Below, in pieces: positions 7,625 to 15,216 of a stretch of DNA of 49,274 bases (its first letter is position 1; the number at the start of each line of letters is the position of its first letter). The position numbers were made by a program, and so were the translations under genes. The stretch lies in the NCBI RefSeq assembly GCF_000426385.1, contig NZ_AUFG01000028.1, positions 1 through 49,274 on the forward strand. The letters are read 5' to 3'. The notes under the pieces were generated by a model, which was given only the letters and a program-made list of their open reading frames with translations, was not told the origin of the DNA and did not search any database. Source of the stretch: Arsenicicoccus bolidensis DSM 15745 (GTDB lineage: Bacteria > Actinomycetota > Actinomycetes > Actinomycetales > Dermatophilaceae).

Positions 7625-8830
7625 ATGTCCCGCACCATCCGTCTGATCGCCGCCTCCGCGCTGGCGGCCGCCACCGTCGCCGCCCCGGCAGTCGCCCACG
7701 CCCGACCCACCGGGCCGACGGCCCCGGCGGCCAAGACACCTGCCGCCTCCGGATTCACCCCGGTCCGCACCACGTCCTACGCCGCCACCACCCTGGCGGC
7801 CACGGCCAAGGACGGCGTGGTCGTCGTCGGCATCCGCCGCAGCACCCCCGGCGCCGCCGGCGCGGTCGTGGTGGAGGAGCAGCGCAACGGGCGCTGGACC
7901 ACGCAGACCCTCCCGGGCGTCACCGCGACGGACGCCCAGGTCGTGAACGCGACCGACAAGCAGCAGTGGATCCTCACCACCGGGGCGACGCCGACCTTGT
8001 GGCGCAGCCAGGGCAACCACTACGTCAAGGTCGCCCAGCCCGCGATGCCCGCGGGCCTCGGGCAGTGGAACCCGCGCAGCCTGGCCGCCGAGGGCGGCAC
8101 CGTGGCCCTGTGGGGCAGCACGCGGAGCGCAGACGGTGGGGCTTCCGCCACGGCCGCACGCCTCGTCGGCGGGTGCTGGACGGTCCTGCCCTACACCTCC
8201 CCCCAGCGCGAGCTCACCGGGCCCGCACCCGTCCCCCTGGTCGCGGTCGCCCAGGGCCGGATCGTGGGCAACCTGGGCCGCGCCGGCCTGGCCCGCGCCA
8301 CCGAGGCCTTCGACGTGACCGTCACGCCCTCACGGTTCCTCGGCACGACCAGCCTCGCCGGGCCGACGGGCGAGGGCTGGTGGATCAACGACTGGGTGGT
8401 CCGGTCCGCCCGTGACATCACGACCTGGGGGACGCAGCGCTTCTTCACCGACGCGACCTACACGCGGCAGGCGATCACGGGCAGCTGCCGGCACCTGGTG
8501 GACGCGGTCCGCACCACCTGCGCCGCACCAGCCTGGGGCGTGACGGCCGCCACCGCCCTGCCCGACGGACGCCAAATCATCGGTGGCGAGGACACGACCT
8601 CGTGGGTGAGCGGGACCGGCTCGGGCCCGGTCGTCCAGGGCGGCTTCGCGGTCGTGAGCGGACAGTCCACCCCCGTGCCGGTGGCCGGCAACCCCGGTGA
8701 CGCCGTCGTGGACCTTGCGGCCCGCTCGACAGTCACGTGGGCCATCACCCGCACGGGCGCGACCACGACGATCCAGCGGGCCGTGCTGCCGGCGGCGAGC
8801 AAGGCCAAGGTCGTGGCGCCCCGCCGCTGA
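7625..8830 (+). CDS. Secreted protein of unknown function
   Basis: A 401-residue protein starting MSRTIRLIAASALAAATVAA, a clear Sec signal peptide likely cleaved after AHA (about residue 26). The mature part is rich in short beta-strand-like stretches with G, W, T and V, as in repeat or propeller proteins. Three Cys (one in GGCWTV, two in the segment from GSCRHL to TTCAAP) could form disulfides outside the cell. ATG 7625 has AGGGGGAGCC directly upstream, arguing for independent translation although the frame is continuous with the padR gene before it. I recognise no enzymatic motif. A 20-bp hairpin follows 30 nt after the stop. Confidence 0.75.
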   Translation: MSRTIRLIAASALAAATVAAPAVAHARPTGPTAPAAKTPAASGFTPVRTTSYAATTLAATAKDGVVVVGIRRSTPGAAGAVVVEEQRNGRWTTQTLPGVTATDAQVVNATDKQQWILTTGATPTLWRSQGNHYVKVAQPAMPAGLGQWNPRSLAAEGGTVALWGSTRSADGGASATAARLVGGCWTVLPYTSPQRELTGPAPVPLVAVAQGRIVGNLGRAGLARATEAFDVTVTPSRFLGTTSLAGPTGEGWWINDWVVRSARDITTWGTQRFFTDATYTRQAITGSCRHLVDAVRTTCAAPAWGVTAATALPDGRQIIGGEDTTSWVSGTGSGPVVQGGFAVVSGQSTPVPVAGNPGDAVVDLAARSTVTWAITRTGATTTIQRAVLPAASKAKVVAPRR

Positions 8831-8860
8831 CCGCACCCCTCCCCCGCTCCCAGTCCCCAA

Positions 8861-8907
8861 GATCGTGAGGGTCTGGTCCACCTTTCTTGGACCAGACCCT
8901 CACGATC
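8861..8907. terminator. Perfect 20-bp-stem hairpin (ATCGTGAG family)
   Basis: GATCGTGAGGGTCTGGTCCA (8861-8880), a 7-nt loop CCTTTCT, then the exact reverse complement at 8888-8907. It lies 30 nt after the stop of the secreted protein gene and is symmetrical, so it could end transcription from either side. Its left arm matches the hairpin at 48993 in 17 of 19 bases. Confidence 0.75.
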
Positions 8908-8974
8908 CTGGTGGCGCCGAGGTGGGATGTCGAGCAGCGCGAGCGGCCTAAGGGATTGTCCGCTCATCCGACCG

Positions 8975-9049
8975 AAAGTGACCGGGCGGGGCAGCGAACG
9001 CCGGCCTGCGCGGCTCTTGATCGTTCACCGTGCCCCGCCGGGTCACTTT
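8975..9049. repeat. Long imperfect inverted repeat between convergent genes
   Basis: AAAGTGACCGGGCGGGGCA (from 8975) is answered by TGCCCCGCCGGGTCACTTT ending at 9049, one mismatch in 19, and GCGAACG/CGTTCAC continue the pairing inward around a loop of about 25 nt. It lies between the convergent genes ending at 8830 and 9114. A bidirectional terminator is the likely role. Nothing else is visible in 8908-9113. Confidence 0.6.
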
Positions 9050-9113
9050 GTGCCGCGTGTGGGCGCATCCAGCCGCCCTCGTGCGGTCGACCGCCGTCAG
9101 CAGGTCCGTGCAG

Positions 9114-9554
9114 CTAGACCGTGACCGTCTCGCTGGCGAGATGGGCGAGCGCCGGGCAGCCGGGCGCGACGACGACCTCGGCCCACGGCATCTGGCTGGC
9201 GTCCACGAACGCCTCTCCCAGCAGGTCCAGCAGCTCGGGGTGGCGCGTCCGCACCGACGACGCCATGGTCAGGTGGCGCAGCTCGACGCGGCCCGGCGTC
9301 ACGACGCCGGCGACGAAGCCGACGAGCAGACCATCCATGCTCAGCGTGACGAGCCGGAATCCTTCCTCGACCGCGCAGCTCTCGATCCAGCGCGAGGCGC
9401 CGCCGGCGGCGCCGTGGGCATCTGCGCCGAAGGGCACGCGGGCGCCCACCAGCTCAAGCTGCTGCAAGACGTCGGTGATGTGGAGGGCCTCGTGGTCCGG
9501 ATAGAGCGTGAGGCGCAGGCCAGGTCGGGTGGTGGGCAGGGGCTGGGCGTTCAT
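9114..9554 (-). CDS. Unknown 146-residue GNAT-like protein behind a cobalamin riboswitch
   Basis: ATG 9554 is preceded by GGGAGGTCGATCC, a good ribosome site, so this start is preferred over longer ORFs that would run into the riboswitch. The middle (LLVGFVAGVV, then VELRHLTMASSVRTRHPELL) resembles strands 4-5 and the following helix of GNAT acetyltransferases, but the acyl-CoA loop (R/QxxGxG/A) is not conserved, so activity is doubtful. It has no signal peptide or membrane segment. Its mRNA leader contains a cobalamin riboswitch, implying expression when B12 is scarce. No standard B12-controlled function (metE, nrd, btu, cbi) is recognisable. Family assignment is tentative. Confidence 0.7.
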   Translation of the reverse strand: MNAQPLPTTRPGLRLTLYPDHEALHITDVLQQLELVGARVPFGADAHGAAGGASRWIESCAVEEGFRLVTLSMDGLLVGFVAGVVTPGRVELRHLTMASSVRTRHPELLDLLGEAFVDASQMPWAEVVVAPGCPALAHLASETVTV

Positions 9555-9619
9555 GGATCGACCTCCCGGTGAAGGAAACCCGAGGGTGCACCGGGGACGC
9601 CACCACCGACGGGTCCAGG

Positions 9620-9686
9620 CCTGCCAGGCGGGGTGACCCCGCCTTCCCTCGAGGCGATGGACACGGGCGCACCGCTGCTGCGGTGC
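9620..9686 (-). promoter_or_regulatory. Probable expression platform of the cobalamin riboswitch
   Basis: Reading the minus strand, the conserved aptamer end CCTGCCAG (9695-9688) has an exact complement CTGGCAGG at 9627-9620. The P1 3' strand GCACCGC can alternatively pair with GCGGTGC at 9675-9669. The palindrome AGGCGGGGT-C-ACCCCGCCT (9644-9626) overlaps the anti-sequence. These mutually exclusive pairings are what a switch needs. Whether it controls termination or translation is not clear, as there is no T tract. Confidence 0.5.
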
Positions 9687-9885
9687 ACTGGCAGGTCTTC
9701 GGACTCGTGGGCGTGGAGCCTTGCGGCTCAGCGCGACTCGCGTCGCGCGCTCCTTCACCGTCGCTTCCCAGGTGGTCGGACCCAGTGCGTATGACGATGT
9801 CGTTCCCACTCACCGCTGCGGGGCAGTCCCGGACTCTCACCGGGTTCCCTCTTGCCCCTCCCACCGAGGCGGGAGGACCAGCACC
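9682..9885 (-). promoter_or_regulatory. Cobalamin (adenosylcobalamin-type) riboswitch aptamer
   Basis: On the minus strand the conserved order is present: P1 strand GGTGC, the element CTGGTCCTCCCGCC, then GGGAACCCGGTGAGAGTCCG, GGACTGCCCCGCAGCGGTGA, a variable domain, and the B12 box AGTCCGAAGACCTGCCAG followed by the P1 partner GCACC. These match the cobalamin riboswitch consensus, which senses B12 and usually lowers expression when it is bound. The aptamer ends about 130 nt upstream of the ATG at 9554 on the same strand, with no other gene between. A weak -10 (TAGGTT) lies just upstream at 9895-9890. Confidence 0.92.
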
Positions 9886-9926
9886 CCCAACCTAGCCGAT
9901 CCCCGCCCGCTGCCCGGCGGGGAGGG

Positions 9927-10073
9927 GATGCGTGACAGCGAGGACGACGCGGGATGTCGCGAAAGCTGCCGCCGGGCGAGGGCGATGCGTGACAGCGCGG
10001 AGAGGTGGAGGGCCGGACCGTCCCTGCTGCCCAGGAGCGAGGACGACGCGGGATGTCGCAGAGGCTGCCGCCG
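9927..10073. repeat. Direct repeats upstream of the riboswitch
   Basis: GATGCGTGACAGCG occurs at 9927 and 9984. A block beginning GCGAGGACGACGCGGGATGT and ending GCTGCCGCCGG occurs at 9938-9975 and, nearly identical, at 10037-10072, about 99 bp apart. No convincing ORF is present in 9886-10173. The role is unknown; the riboswitch transcript presumably starts in or next to this region. Confidence 0.6.
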
Positions 10074-10173
10074 GACCGGGCCGTGGGGGGCCTGGCGGGA
10101 GGCCGAGCTTGCGAGGCCGGATGGTAGGCCCGGCCCGGCGGCAGCGTAGCGACCACAGGTGACGCCATACGGC

Positions 10174-11388
10174 TCAGATCGCGACCCGCTCCGCCTCCGC
10201 GAGCTTGTCGGCGATGACCTCCGCGATCGCGAGCGACGCGGTAGCCGCGGGCGAGGGCGCGTTGAGCACGTGGAGCACGCGCGGGTGCTCGTGCAGGAAG
10301 TCGAAGTCCTCGACGAGCGTCCCGTCCGGGCGCATGGCCTGGGCGCGGACGCCGGCGCCGGCGCGGACGACGTCCTCGACCTGCACCTCGGGCATCATCT
10401 TCTGCGTCGCCTTGACGAAGGCCTCCTTGGAGAAGGACCGCTGGACCTCGCCGATGGAGTACTTCCAGTACTTCTGCGCGAGGCGCCAGATCCCCGGGAA
10501 GGCCGCGAGCTGGGCCATGTCCTTGGGGTTGATCTGGGTCCAGGAGTAGCCCTCTCGAGCCAGCGCGATGACGGCGTTGGGCCCGAGGTGGACGTGCCCG
10601 TCGATGCCCTTGGTGGCGTGCACCCCGAGGAACGGGAAGCGCGGGTCCGGGACGGGATAGATGAGCGCGTTGCACAGGTAGGACTTCTCGGGCGTGAGCT
10701 CGTAGTACTCGCCGCGGAACCCGACGATGCGGGTCTCGGGGCGGGCGCCCATGGCGCGGGCGACGAGGTCGGCGTTGAGGCCGCCGCAGGTGACGACCTG
10801 CTTGGCGACGATCGTGCCCTGGGTCGTCTCCACGGTGACGTCGTTGAGGCCCGGACGTCCCGACACGAGCGCGGTGCCGGTGCGGATCTCGCCGCCGGCG
10901 GCGCGGATGTCGTCCGCATAGCTCTGGCAGACGGCCTTGTAGTCGACGACGCCGGTGACCTTGACCTGCAGCGCGGCGACGCCCTCGGCGTGCGGCTCGA
11001 CCTCGCGGAACTCCTCGCGGGTCATCCACTGGGTCGGCACGTCGTTGGCCTCGCAGCGCCGCTGGATCTCCTTCATCTTGTCGACCTCGTCGGCGTTGGT
11101 CGCCACGACGAGCTTGCCGTCGATCCGGTGCGGGATCCCCTTGTCCTGCAGGTACTCCACCAGGCGCACGCGCCCGTCGAAGCACAGCCGGGCCTTGTAG
11201 GACCCCGGCTTGTAGTAGACGCCGGCGTGGATCACGCCGGAGTTGTTGCCGGTCTGGTGCCGCGCGATGTCGGCTTCCTTGTCGATGACCACCACGTGGG
11301 CACCGGGCTTGCGCAGCTGCAGGGCACGGGCCGTCGCCAGCCCCACGATGCCCCCACCGACGACGAGGACGTCAGCCTCGGTCTTCAT
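10174..11388 (-). CDS. lhgO: L-2-hydroxyglutarate oxidase
   Basis: A 404-residue FAD-dependent oxidoreductase of the LhgO/L2HGDH family, which oxidises L-2-hydroxyglutarate to 2-oxoglutarate, usually passing electrons to the quinone pool at the membrane. Visible: the dinucleotide motif VVGGGIVGLATA at 9-20 with the acidic strand end VVVIDKEAD, the family signature HQTGNNSGVIHAGVYY near 44-59, and the C-terminal FAD contact NAPSPAATASL. Length and motif order fit the family. ATG 11388 has GGGGAATTC upstream. The divergent gene at 11422 starts 33 nt away, so the two promoters share a very small region. Confidence 0.93.
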   Translation of the reverse strand: MKTEADVLVVGGGIVGLATARALQLRKPGAHVVVIDKEADIARHQTGNNSGVIHAGVYYKPGSYKARLCFDGRVRLVEYLQDKGIPHRIDGKLVVATNADEVDKMKEIQRRCEANDVPTQWMTREEFREVEPHAEGVAALQVKVTGVVDYKAVCQSYADDIRAAGGEIRTGTALVSGRPGLNDVTVETTQGTIVAKQVVTCGGLNADLVARAMGARPETRIVGFRGEYYELTPEKSYLCNALIYPVPDPRFPFLGVHATKGIDGHVHLGPNAVIALAREGYSWTQINPKDMAQLAAFPGIWRLAQKYWKYSIGEVQRSFSKEAFVKATQKMMPEVQVEDVVRAGAGVRAQAMRPDGTLVEDFDFLHEHPRVLHVLNAPSPAATASLAIAEVIADKLAEAERVAI

Positions 11389-11421
11389 GAATTCCCCTTT
11401 CGACCCCTCTAGTCTGGCCCC

Positions 11422-13278
11422 GTGACCCCTGCCACGTCAGACGAGTCCCGGGAGTCGTCCGGTGGTGTCCGCTTTGCCCGCCCGAGTCGGCGCTCCTGGC
11501 CACGCTGGGTGACGGGAGCCTGGCGGAGCGTGGTCGTCCTGCTGGGTCTTGCGACGCTCACCCTCGCGTCCGGCCTGGTCGGGATCGCGGTCACCAGCGT
11601 CTGGCCCACCCAGGTCAGCACCCAGTCGTATGCCGCCACGGTCCGTCTCTCCGCGGAGCCCGACCAGCTGTCGACGCTGCACGCGCCGACGCTCTTCGGC
11701 GACCTCGACCTGCGCTTCGACGGGGTGCTGCCGGCGCCCGGCGTCAACGCGGTGGCCCGCGTCCAGGACCGCATCACCTCCGTCCTCGCCACCCGCGACC
11801 TGTCGGTGTCGGCGCTCAAGCCGACGCCCGCCGAGATCGACGACGCCGTCGCCACGACCATCACCCAGGTGGGTGGCAAGTTCGCCGGCGGCGTGCTCCT
11901 CACCTGCGTGCTCGTGGCGTTCGCCACGCGCCACTGGCGCTCGCGCGACGAGCCGTTGCGCCCGTGGCGGCGGGCGGTCGCCATACCGGCCCTGTCCCTC
12001 CTGCTCGCGCTCACCGGCACGGCAGGCGCCGCCTGGTCGACCTTCCGACCCGACCGGCTCGAGTCCGTGGGGGCGGACGGCCTGCTCGGCTATGTGCGCT
12101 CCAACACCGCGATCCTCGCCGACGTCGAGGCGCGGTCCGCGCAGGCCCAGCCCTATGTCAAGAACATGCTGGCGCTCTCGGCGGCCCTGCAGGACAAGTT
12201 CGTCCCAGCGGAGCTGGCCACCCCCGCCTCGGTCAAGATCCTGCTCGTCTCGGACATCCACGGCGCCAACGCCTATCCCCTGATGAAGCAGATCGTCGAG
12301 ACCGAGGGCATCACCGCCGTCGTCGACACCGGGGACCTCGTCAACTTCGGGCGCGTGCAGGAGGCCGAGGCGGCGGGGCTGTTCACCGGCATCCGGTCGC
12401 TCGGCGTGCCCTATCTCTTCGTGCGGGGCAACCACGACGCGGCCTCCCCCACGGACGACGCCCTGGTCGAGCGGATGACGCAGGTGCCCGGCGTCGTCGT
12501 GCTCGAGCCCCGCCGCCACGCCTACACCCTCGCGACCGTCGGCGGGCTGCGGATCGGCGGCTTCAACGACCCGCGATGGTTCGGCGACACCGGTGGCGGA
12601 CCGGCCACGCAGGTGCCCGCGGCCGAGGCGTTCGGCGAGGCGATGCGTGAGCTGCGCGCCGGGCGCGCCACCACCGCCCAGGAGTCCTCGACGCGTGGGG
12701 CGACGGCCTCGCCCAGCGGTGGCACGCCGGCGCCGTCGACCTCGAGCGCCGTGCCGGGGAGCACCGGTGCCTCCTCGTCGGGGGCGCCGCCGGACTCGTC
12801 GTCGGTGGCCGCTGCGGCCTCCTCGGCCGCCGCCGCGGACGCCGAGCGCGGCCTGGACGTCCTCGTCACCCACGAGCCCGCGGCGGCCGAGGTGTCGGGC
12901 GACGCCGGCATCCGGCTCCACGGCCACATGCACTCGACCGCCTTGCAGGGCAACCGGATCCAGATCGGGACCTTCACCGGCGGCGGGGTCGTCTCGCACT
13001 ACATCCAGGGCGCCGACGGTGCCGAGCTCGCCGGCCAGCCCTACGCCTTCGACGTGCTCAGCTTCGGCGGCGACTGCCGCCTGCAGACGCTCACCCGCTA
13101 CAGCTACCGCGACCTGCTCGAGGGGCGGCCCGTCTATGACGACGTACGCGCGATCAACGGTCGCGCGATCCAGTCACCCCTCCCGTCGACAGGGCGCGTA
13201 TGCCGGGCCGACGCCCCCGTCACGCTGCAGGACGTCAGGGCGACCACCCCGGACACCTCGGCGACGCCCACCCCGTAG
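11422..13278 (+). CDS. Membrane-anchored metallophosphoesterase with a Ser/Ala-rich insert
   Basis: A 618-residue protein with an N-terminal membrane segment (about 36-60), two more near 152-168 and 188-206, then a calcineurin-like phosphoesterase domain. Metal-binding motifs are DIHG (D278), GDLVNFG (D305), GNHD (N337, H338), VTHE and GHMHS near 500. Between GNHD and VTHE there is a low-complexity Ser/Ala/Gly/Pro-rich stretch of about 65 residues (roughly 407-473), probably a surface loop. The phosphoesterase side may face outward. The start GTG 11422 has TAGTCT exactly 6 nt upstream and no ribosome site, so leaderless expression is likely. The substrate is unknown. Confidence 0.9.
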   Translation: MTPATSDESRESSGGVRFARPSRRSWPRWVTGAWRSVVVLLGLATLTLASGLVGIAVTSVWPTQVSTQSYAATVRLSAEPDQLSTLHAPTLFGDLDLRFDGVLPAPGVNAVARVQDRITSVLATRDLSVSALKPTPAEIDDAVATTITQVGGKFAGGVLLTCVLVAFATRHWRSRDEPLRPWRRAVAIPALSLLLALTGTAGAAWSTFRPDRLESVGADGLLGYVRSNTAILADVEARSAQAQPYVKNMLALSAALQDKFVPAELATPASVKILLVSDIHGANAYPLMKQIVETEGITAVVDTGDLVNFGRVQEAEAAGLFTGIRSLGVPYLFVRGNHDAASPTDDALVERMTQVPGVVVLEPRRHAYTLATVGGLRIGGFNDPRWFGDTGGGPATQVPAAEAFGEAMRELRAGRATTAQESSTRGATASPSGGTPAPSTSSAVPGSTGASSSGAPPDSSSVAAAASSAAAADAERGLDVLVTHEPAAAEVSGDAGIRLHGHMHSTALQGNRIQIGTFTGGGVVSHYIQGADGAELAGQPYAFDVLSFGGDCRLQTLTRYSYRDLLEGRPVYDDVRAINGRAIQSPLPSTGRVCRADAPVTLQDVRATTPDTSATPTP

Positions 13279-13302
13279 CCACCACGCTCGTCCAGGACCG
13301 GA

Positions 13303-13396
13303 CGCGGGCTCGGCCCGCGCTCCCAGCGCACACTTCGCACGGTGACGACTCCTCGAGCGTGCGTCCCCCGCGCTCCCCGCGCACACCTTGCACGGT
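13303..13396. terminator. Short hairpin plus direct repeat between convergent genes
   Basis: CGCGGGC TCG GCCCGCG (13303-13319) forms a 7-bp stem 24 nt after the metallophosphoesterase stop. GCGCACACTTCGCACGGT (13326-13343) recurs as GCGCACACCTTGCACGGT (13379-13396), reaching into the stop codon of the opposing toxin-like gene. The hairpin is a probable terminator; the repeat has no known role. Confidence 0.5.
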
Positions 13397-14193
13397 CAGC
13401 TCGGGATCGTCGTGAGCCCTTCGAGCAGCGCGTCCAGCCGCATCGCGGAGCCTCGGGCGAACCGCTCCGACACCGCGCGGAGACGGTCGCCCTCGGCATC
13501 CCCGCCCAGGACGCGGACCAGGCGATCCCGACTCCCTGGTTCGAGCGCCTCGGCTAGGTGGCGTCCGACCCTGAAGGGCCCGACCTGGTGCGGGTCCCAG
13601 TCGAATCGCTCCCCAGCGGGGTCGGCATAGCAGGCATCGAGGTAGTGACCCTGCTGGTGCGTCGCCTGAAGGAGCCTGCTGAAGTCCTGGGCATCCTTGT
13701 CCGTGCCTGGGGACCGGACGTCCCAGGCAACGAGCTTGAGCGCCACCATCAGGGGCAAGGACGCCGTGCGGATGACGACGTCGTCCCCGACGTGCAGCCG
13801 GTCGGCGTGCCTCCAGGCCTCCGCCATGCACGTCACGTCCAGCTGCGAGTCCGCCGACGTCTGCACGATGCCGTCACTGGCGAGCCCGCCATAGGGGAGG
13901 ACATCGACGCCGACTCCCTCGACGTAGATCCGCACACCGTGACCTCCCCGAGGGCCGAGCTCCCCGAGCCGTTCGTCGAGCTCCCTCAGCGACGAGGTGG
14001 CCACGGCGACGTCGAGGTCATCCGTCATGCGTCCGGGATCCAGCCAGACGTCCAGCACCAGGCAGACGTCACGCGCCCAGGACCCGACGAGCATCACGTC
14101 ACCCAGACGTCGGCTCAGCGTCGCCAGAGCGACCCTGACCTCGACGGGGAAGGCGTGCTCGCCGGCGTCAGAACAGGCGTCGAAGGTCCGCAT
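13396..14193 (-). CDS. AbiEii-like nucleotidyltransferase (toxin of a type IV toxin-antitoxin pair)
   Basis: A 265-residue protein with polymerase-beta-like nucleotidyltransferase motifs: LVGSWARDV (G37, S38) and TDDLDVAV with D59 and D61 as metal ligands. A later block ALKLVAWDVRSPGTDKDAQD near 148-167 matches the conserved K and D of the AbiEii family. AbiEii toxins inhibit growth by nucleotidyl transfer, reported for related MenT proteins on tRNA ends, and support abortive infection. It is the second gene of a two-gene operon, and its ATG 14193 lies 26 nt inside the 3' end of the antitoxin-like gene, so translation is coupled. It could be a nucleotidyltransferase of another subfamily, but the partner gene supports the toxin reading. 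Confidence 0.7.
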   Translation of the reverse strand: MRTFDACSDAGEHAFPVEVRVALATLSRRLGDVMLVGSWARDVCLVLDVWLDPGRMTDDLDVAVATSSLRELDERLGELGPRGGHGVRIYVEGVGVDVLPYGGLASDGIVQTSADSQLDVTCMAEAWRHADRLHVGDDVVIRTASLPLMVALKLVAWDVRSPGTDKDAQDFSRLLQATHQQGHYLDACYADPAGERFDWDPHQVGPFRVGRHLAEALEPGSRDRLVRVLGGDAEGDRLRAVSERFARGSAMRLDALLEGLTTIPS

Positions 14194-15169
14194 GCTTCTC
14201 CCTCATGTCGGTGGCCAGCTCGCGCAGACGGGGGTCCTCGGCCGTTGCGGCATCGGCATACAGCAGGAGGGGTGGAACCGCAGGGCCCTCCCAGACCAGA
14301 GCCGGCTCCCAGAAGCGCTCCCGCAGCGTGACATTGGGCTCGCCGTCCGAGGTCAGACGGGCCAGCCGTCGCAGGTCACCCCACGGCTGGTCGGCGTAGA
14401 CGATCGTGGTGAGGGGATTGCGCAGCCCGAGCCCGGCCTCCACGAGCCCCGCGTCGCCACCCCACTGGGCCGGGAGCCCACCGAGCGCCTGGTCGCGCCA
14501 CCACTGCGGCCCGGGCCCCGCGAGGTCCACGCTCTTGAGCTTGGGCCTCAGCCGGGTGGCATATCCGCCGACCCAGAGCGAGGCGAGCCCTTGCGCGCCG
14601 GACAGGTGCAGCCCTCGCGGCCCCTGGAGCAGGTGGCCCTCCGCGAGCAGGTCGGCACGGGCCTGCTGCGCCGCCCCCAGGGAGATGTGACTGGCCTCGG
14701 CCAACGTCCGCAGCGGCGCGTCCGCCAGGTCCGGGCGGACCAGGATCGCGAAGACAGCACGCAGCCCCGAGGGTCGGAACGCGTGCGACGCTCGGTCACG
14801 CCCGGCGTGCTCGGTCAGGCGTCGGGGTCGTCCCTCGACCAGCAGATGCACCCCCGGCCCAGTGATCCAGCAGTTGCCCGAGGCGTCGACGTACGAGACC
14901 CCCATGGCCCGGTAGCGCTCCCCCGCCGCCCGCGATACGTAGGCCTGGGCCCGGACAAAGCCCTCGGACGGCGACGTCGTCTCGAGCTGGTTCGCTGTCG
15001 CCGGCGGTCCGGGGACGTGGCGCACCAACCATCGGGCCCCGCTCTCAGCGGTCACCTCGAGGTCGGCCGCCGCACCATCCGCAGAAGGGTTCGCCACACC
15101 GAGGCCGAGCTCCCGCAGACGATCGGCTACGGCGTCGATGACCTCATCGGGCCCGTTCACGCTCGTCAT
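14168..15169 (-). CDS. AbiEi-like antitoxin / winged-helix regulator
   Basis: A 333-residue protein. A helix-turn-helix occupies about 133-182 (FRPSGLRAVFAILVRPDLAD to LLAEGHLL), flanked by an N-terminal mixed domain and a C-terminal domain with YADQPWGDLRRLARL. The overall plan and the overlap with a nucleotidyltransferase gene fit the AbiEi family, whose members repress their own promoter and counter the AbiEii toxin without binding it. ATG 15169 was chosen over the longer ORF because TATCGT lies 6 nt upstream with TTCACT 17 bp further, a complete leaderless promoter, and because a palindrome covers that promoter. Homology is inferred from architecture and neighbour, so moderate certainty. 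Confidence 0.7.
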   Translation of the reverse strand: MTSVNGPDEVIDAVADRLRELGLGVANPSADGAAADLEVTAESGARWLVRHVPGPPATANQLETTSPSEGFVRAQAYVSRAAGERYRAMGVSYVDASGNCWITGPGVHLLVEGRPRRLTEHAGRDRASHAFRPSGLRAVFAILVRPDLADAPLRTLAEASHISLGAAQQARADLLAEGHLLQGPRGLHLSGAQGLASLWVGGYATRLRPKLKSVDLAGPGPQWWRDQALGGLPAQWGGDAGLVEAGLGLRNPLTTIVYADQPWGDLRRLARLTSDGEPNVTLRERFWEPALVWEGPAVPPLLLYADAATAEDPRLRELATDMREKHADLRRLF

Positions 15170-15207
15170 ACGTTCACGATAAATGAACGATCGGCCAAAG
15201 TGAACGA
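15170..15207 (-). promoter_or_regulatory. Leaderless promoter and palindromic operator of the AbiE-like operon
   Basis: On the minus strand: -35 TTCACT (15204-15199), a 17-bp spacer, -10 TATCGT (15181-15176), then 6 nt to the ATG. CGTTCA, 7 nt, TGAACG forms a perfect palindrome (15171-15189) over the -10 and the transcript start. A further TGAACGA half-site (plus-strand reading) lies at 15201-15207 over the -35. Autorepression by the AbiEi-like protein is the expected use of such repeats. Confidence 0.7.
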
Positions 15208-15216
15208 ATCTGCTGC

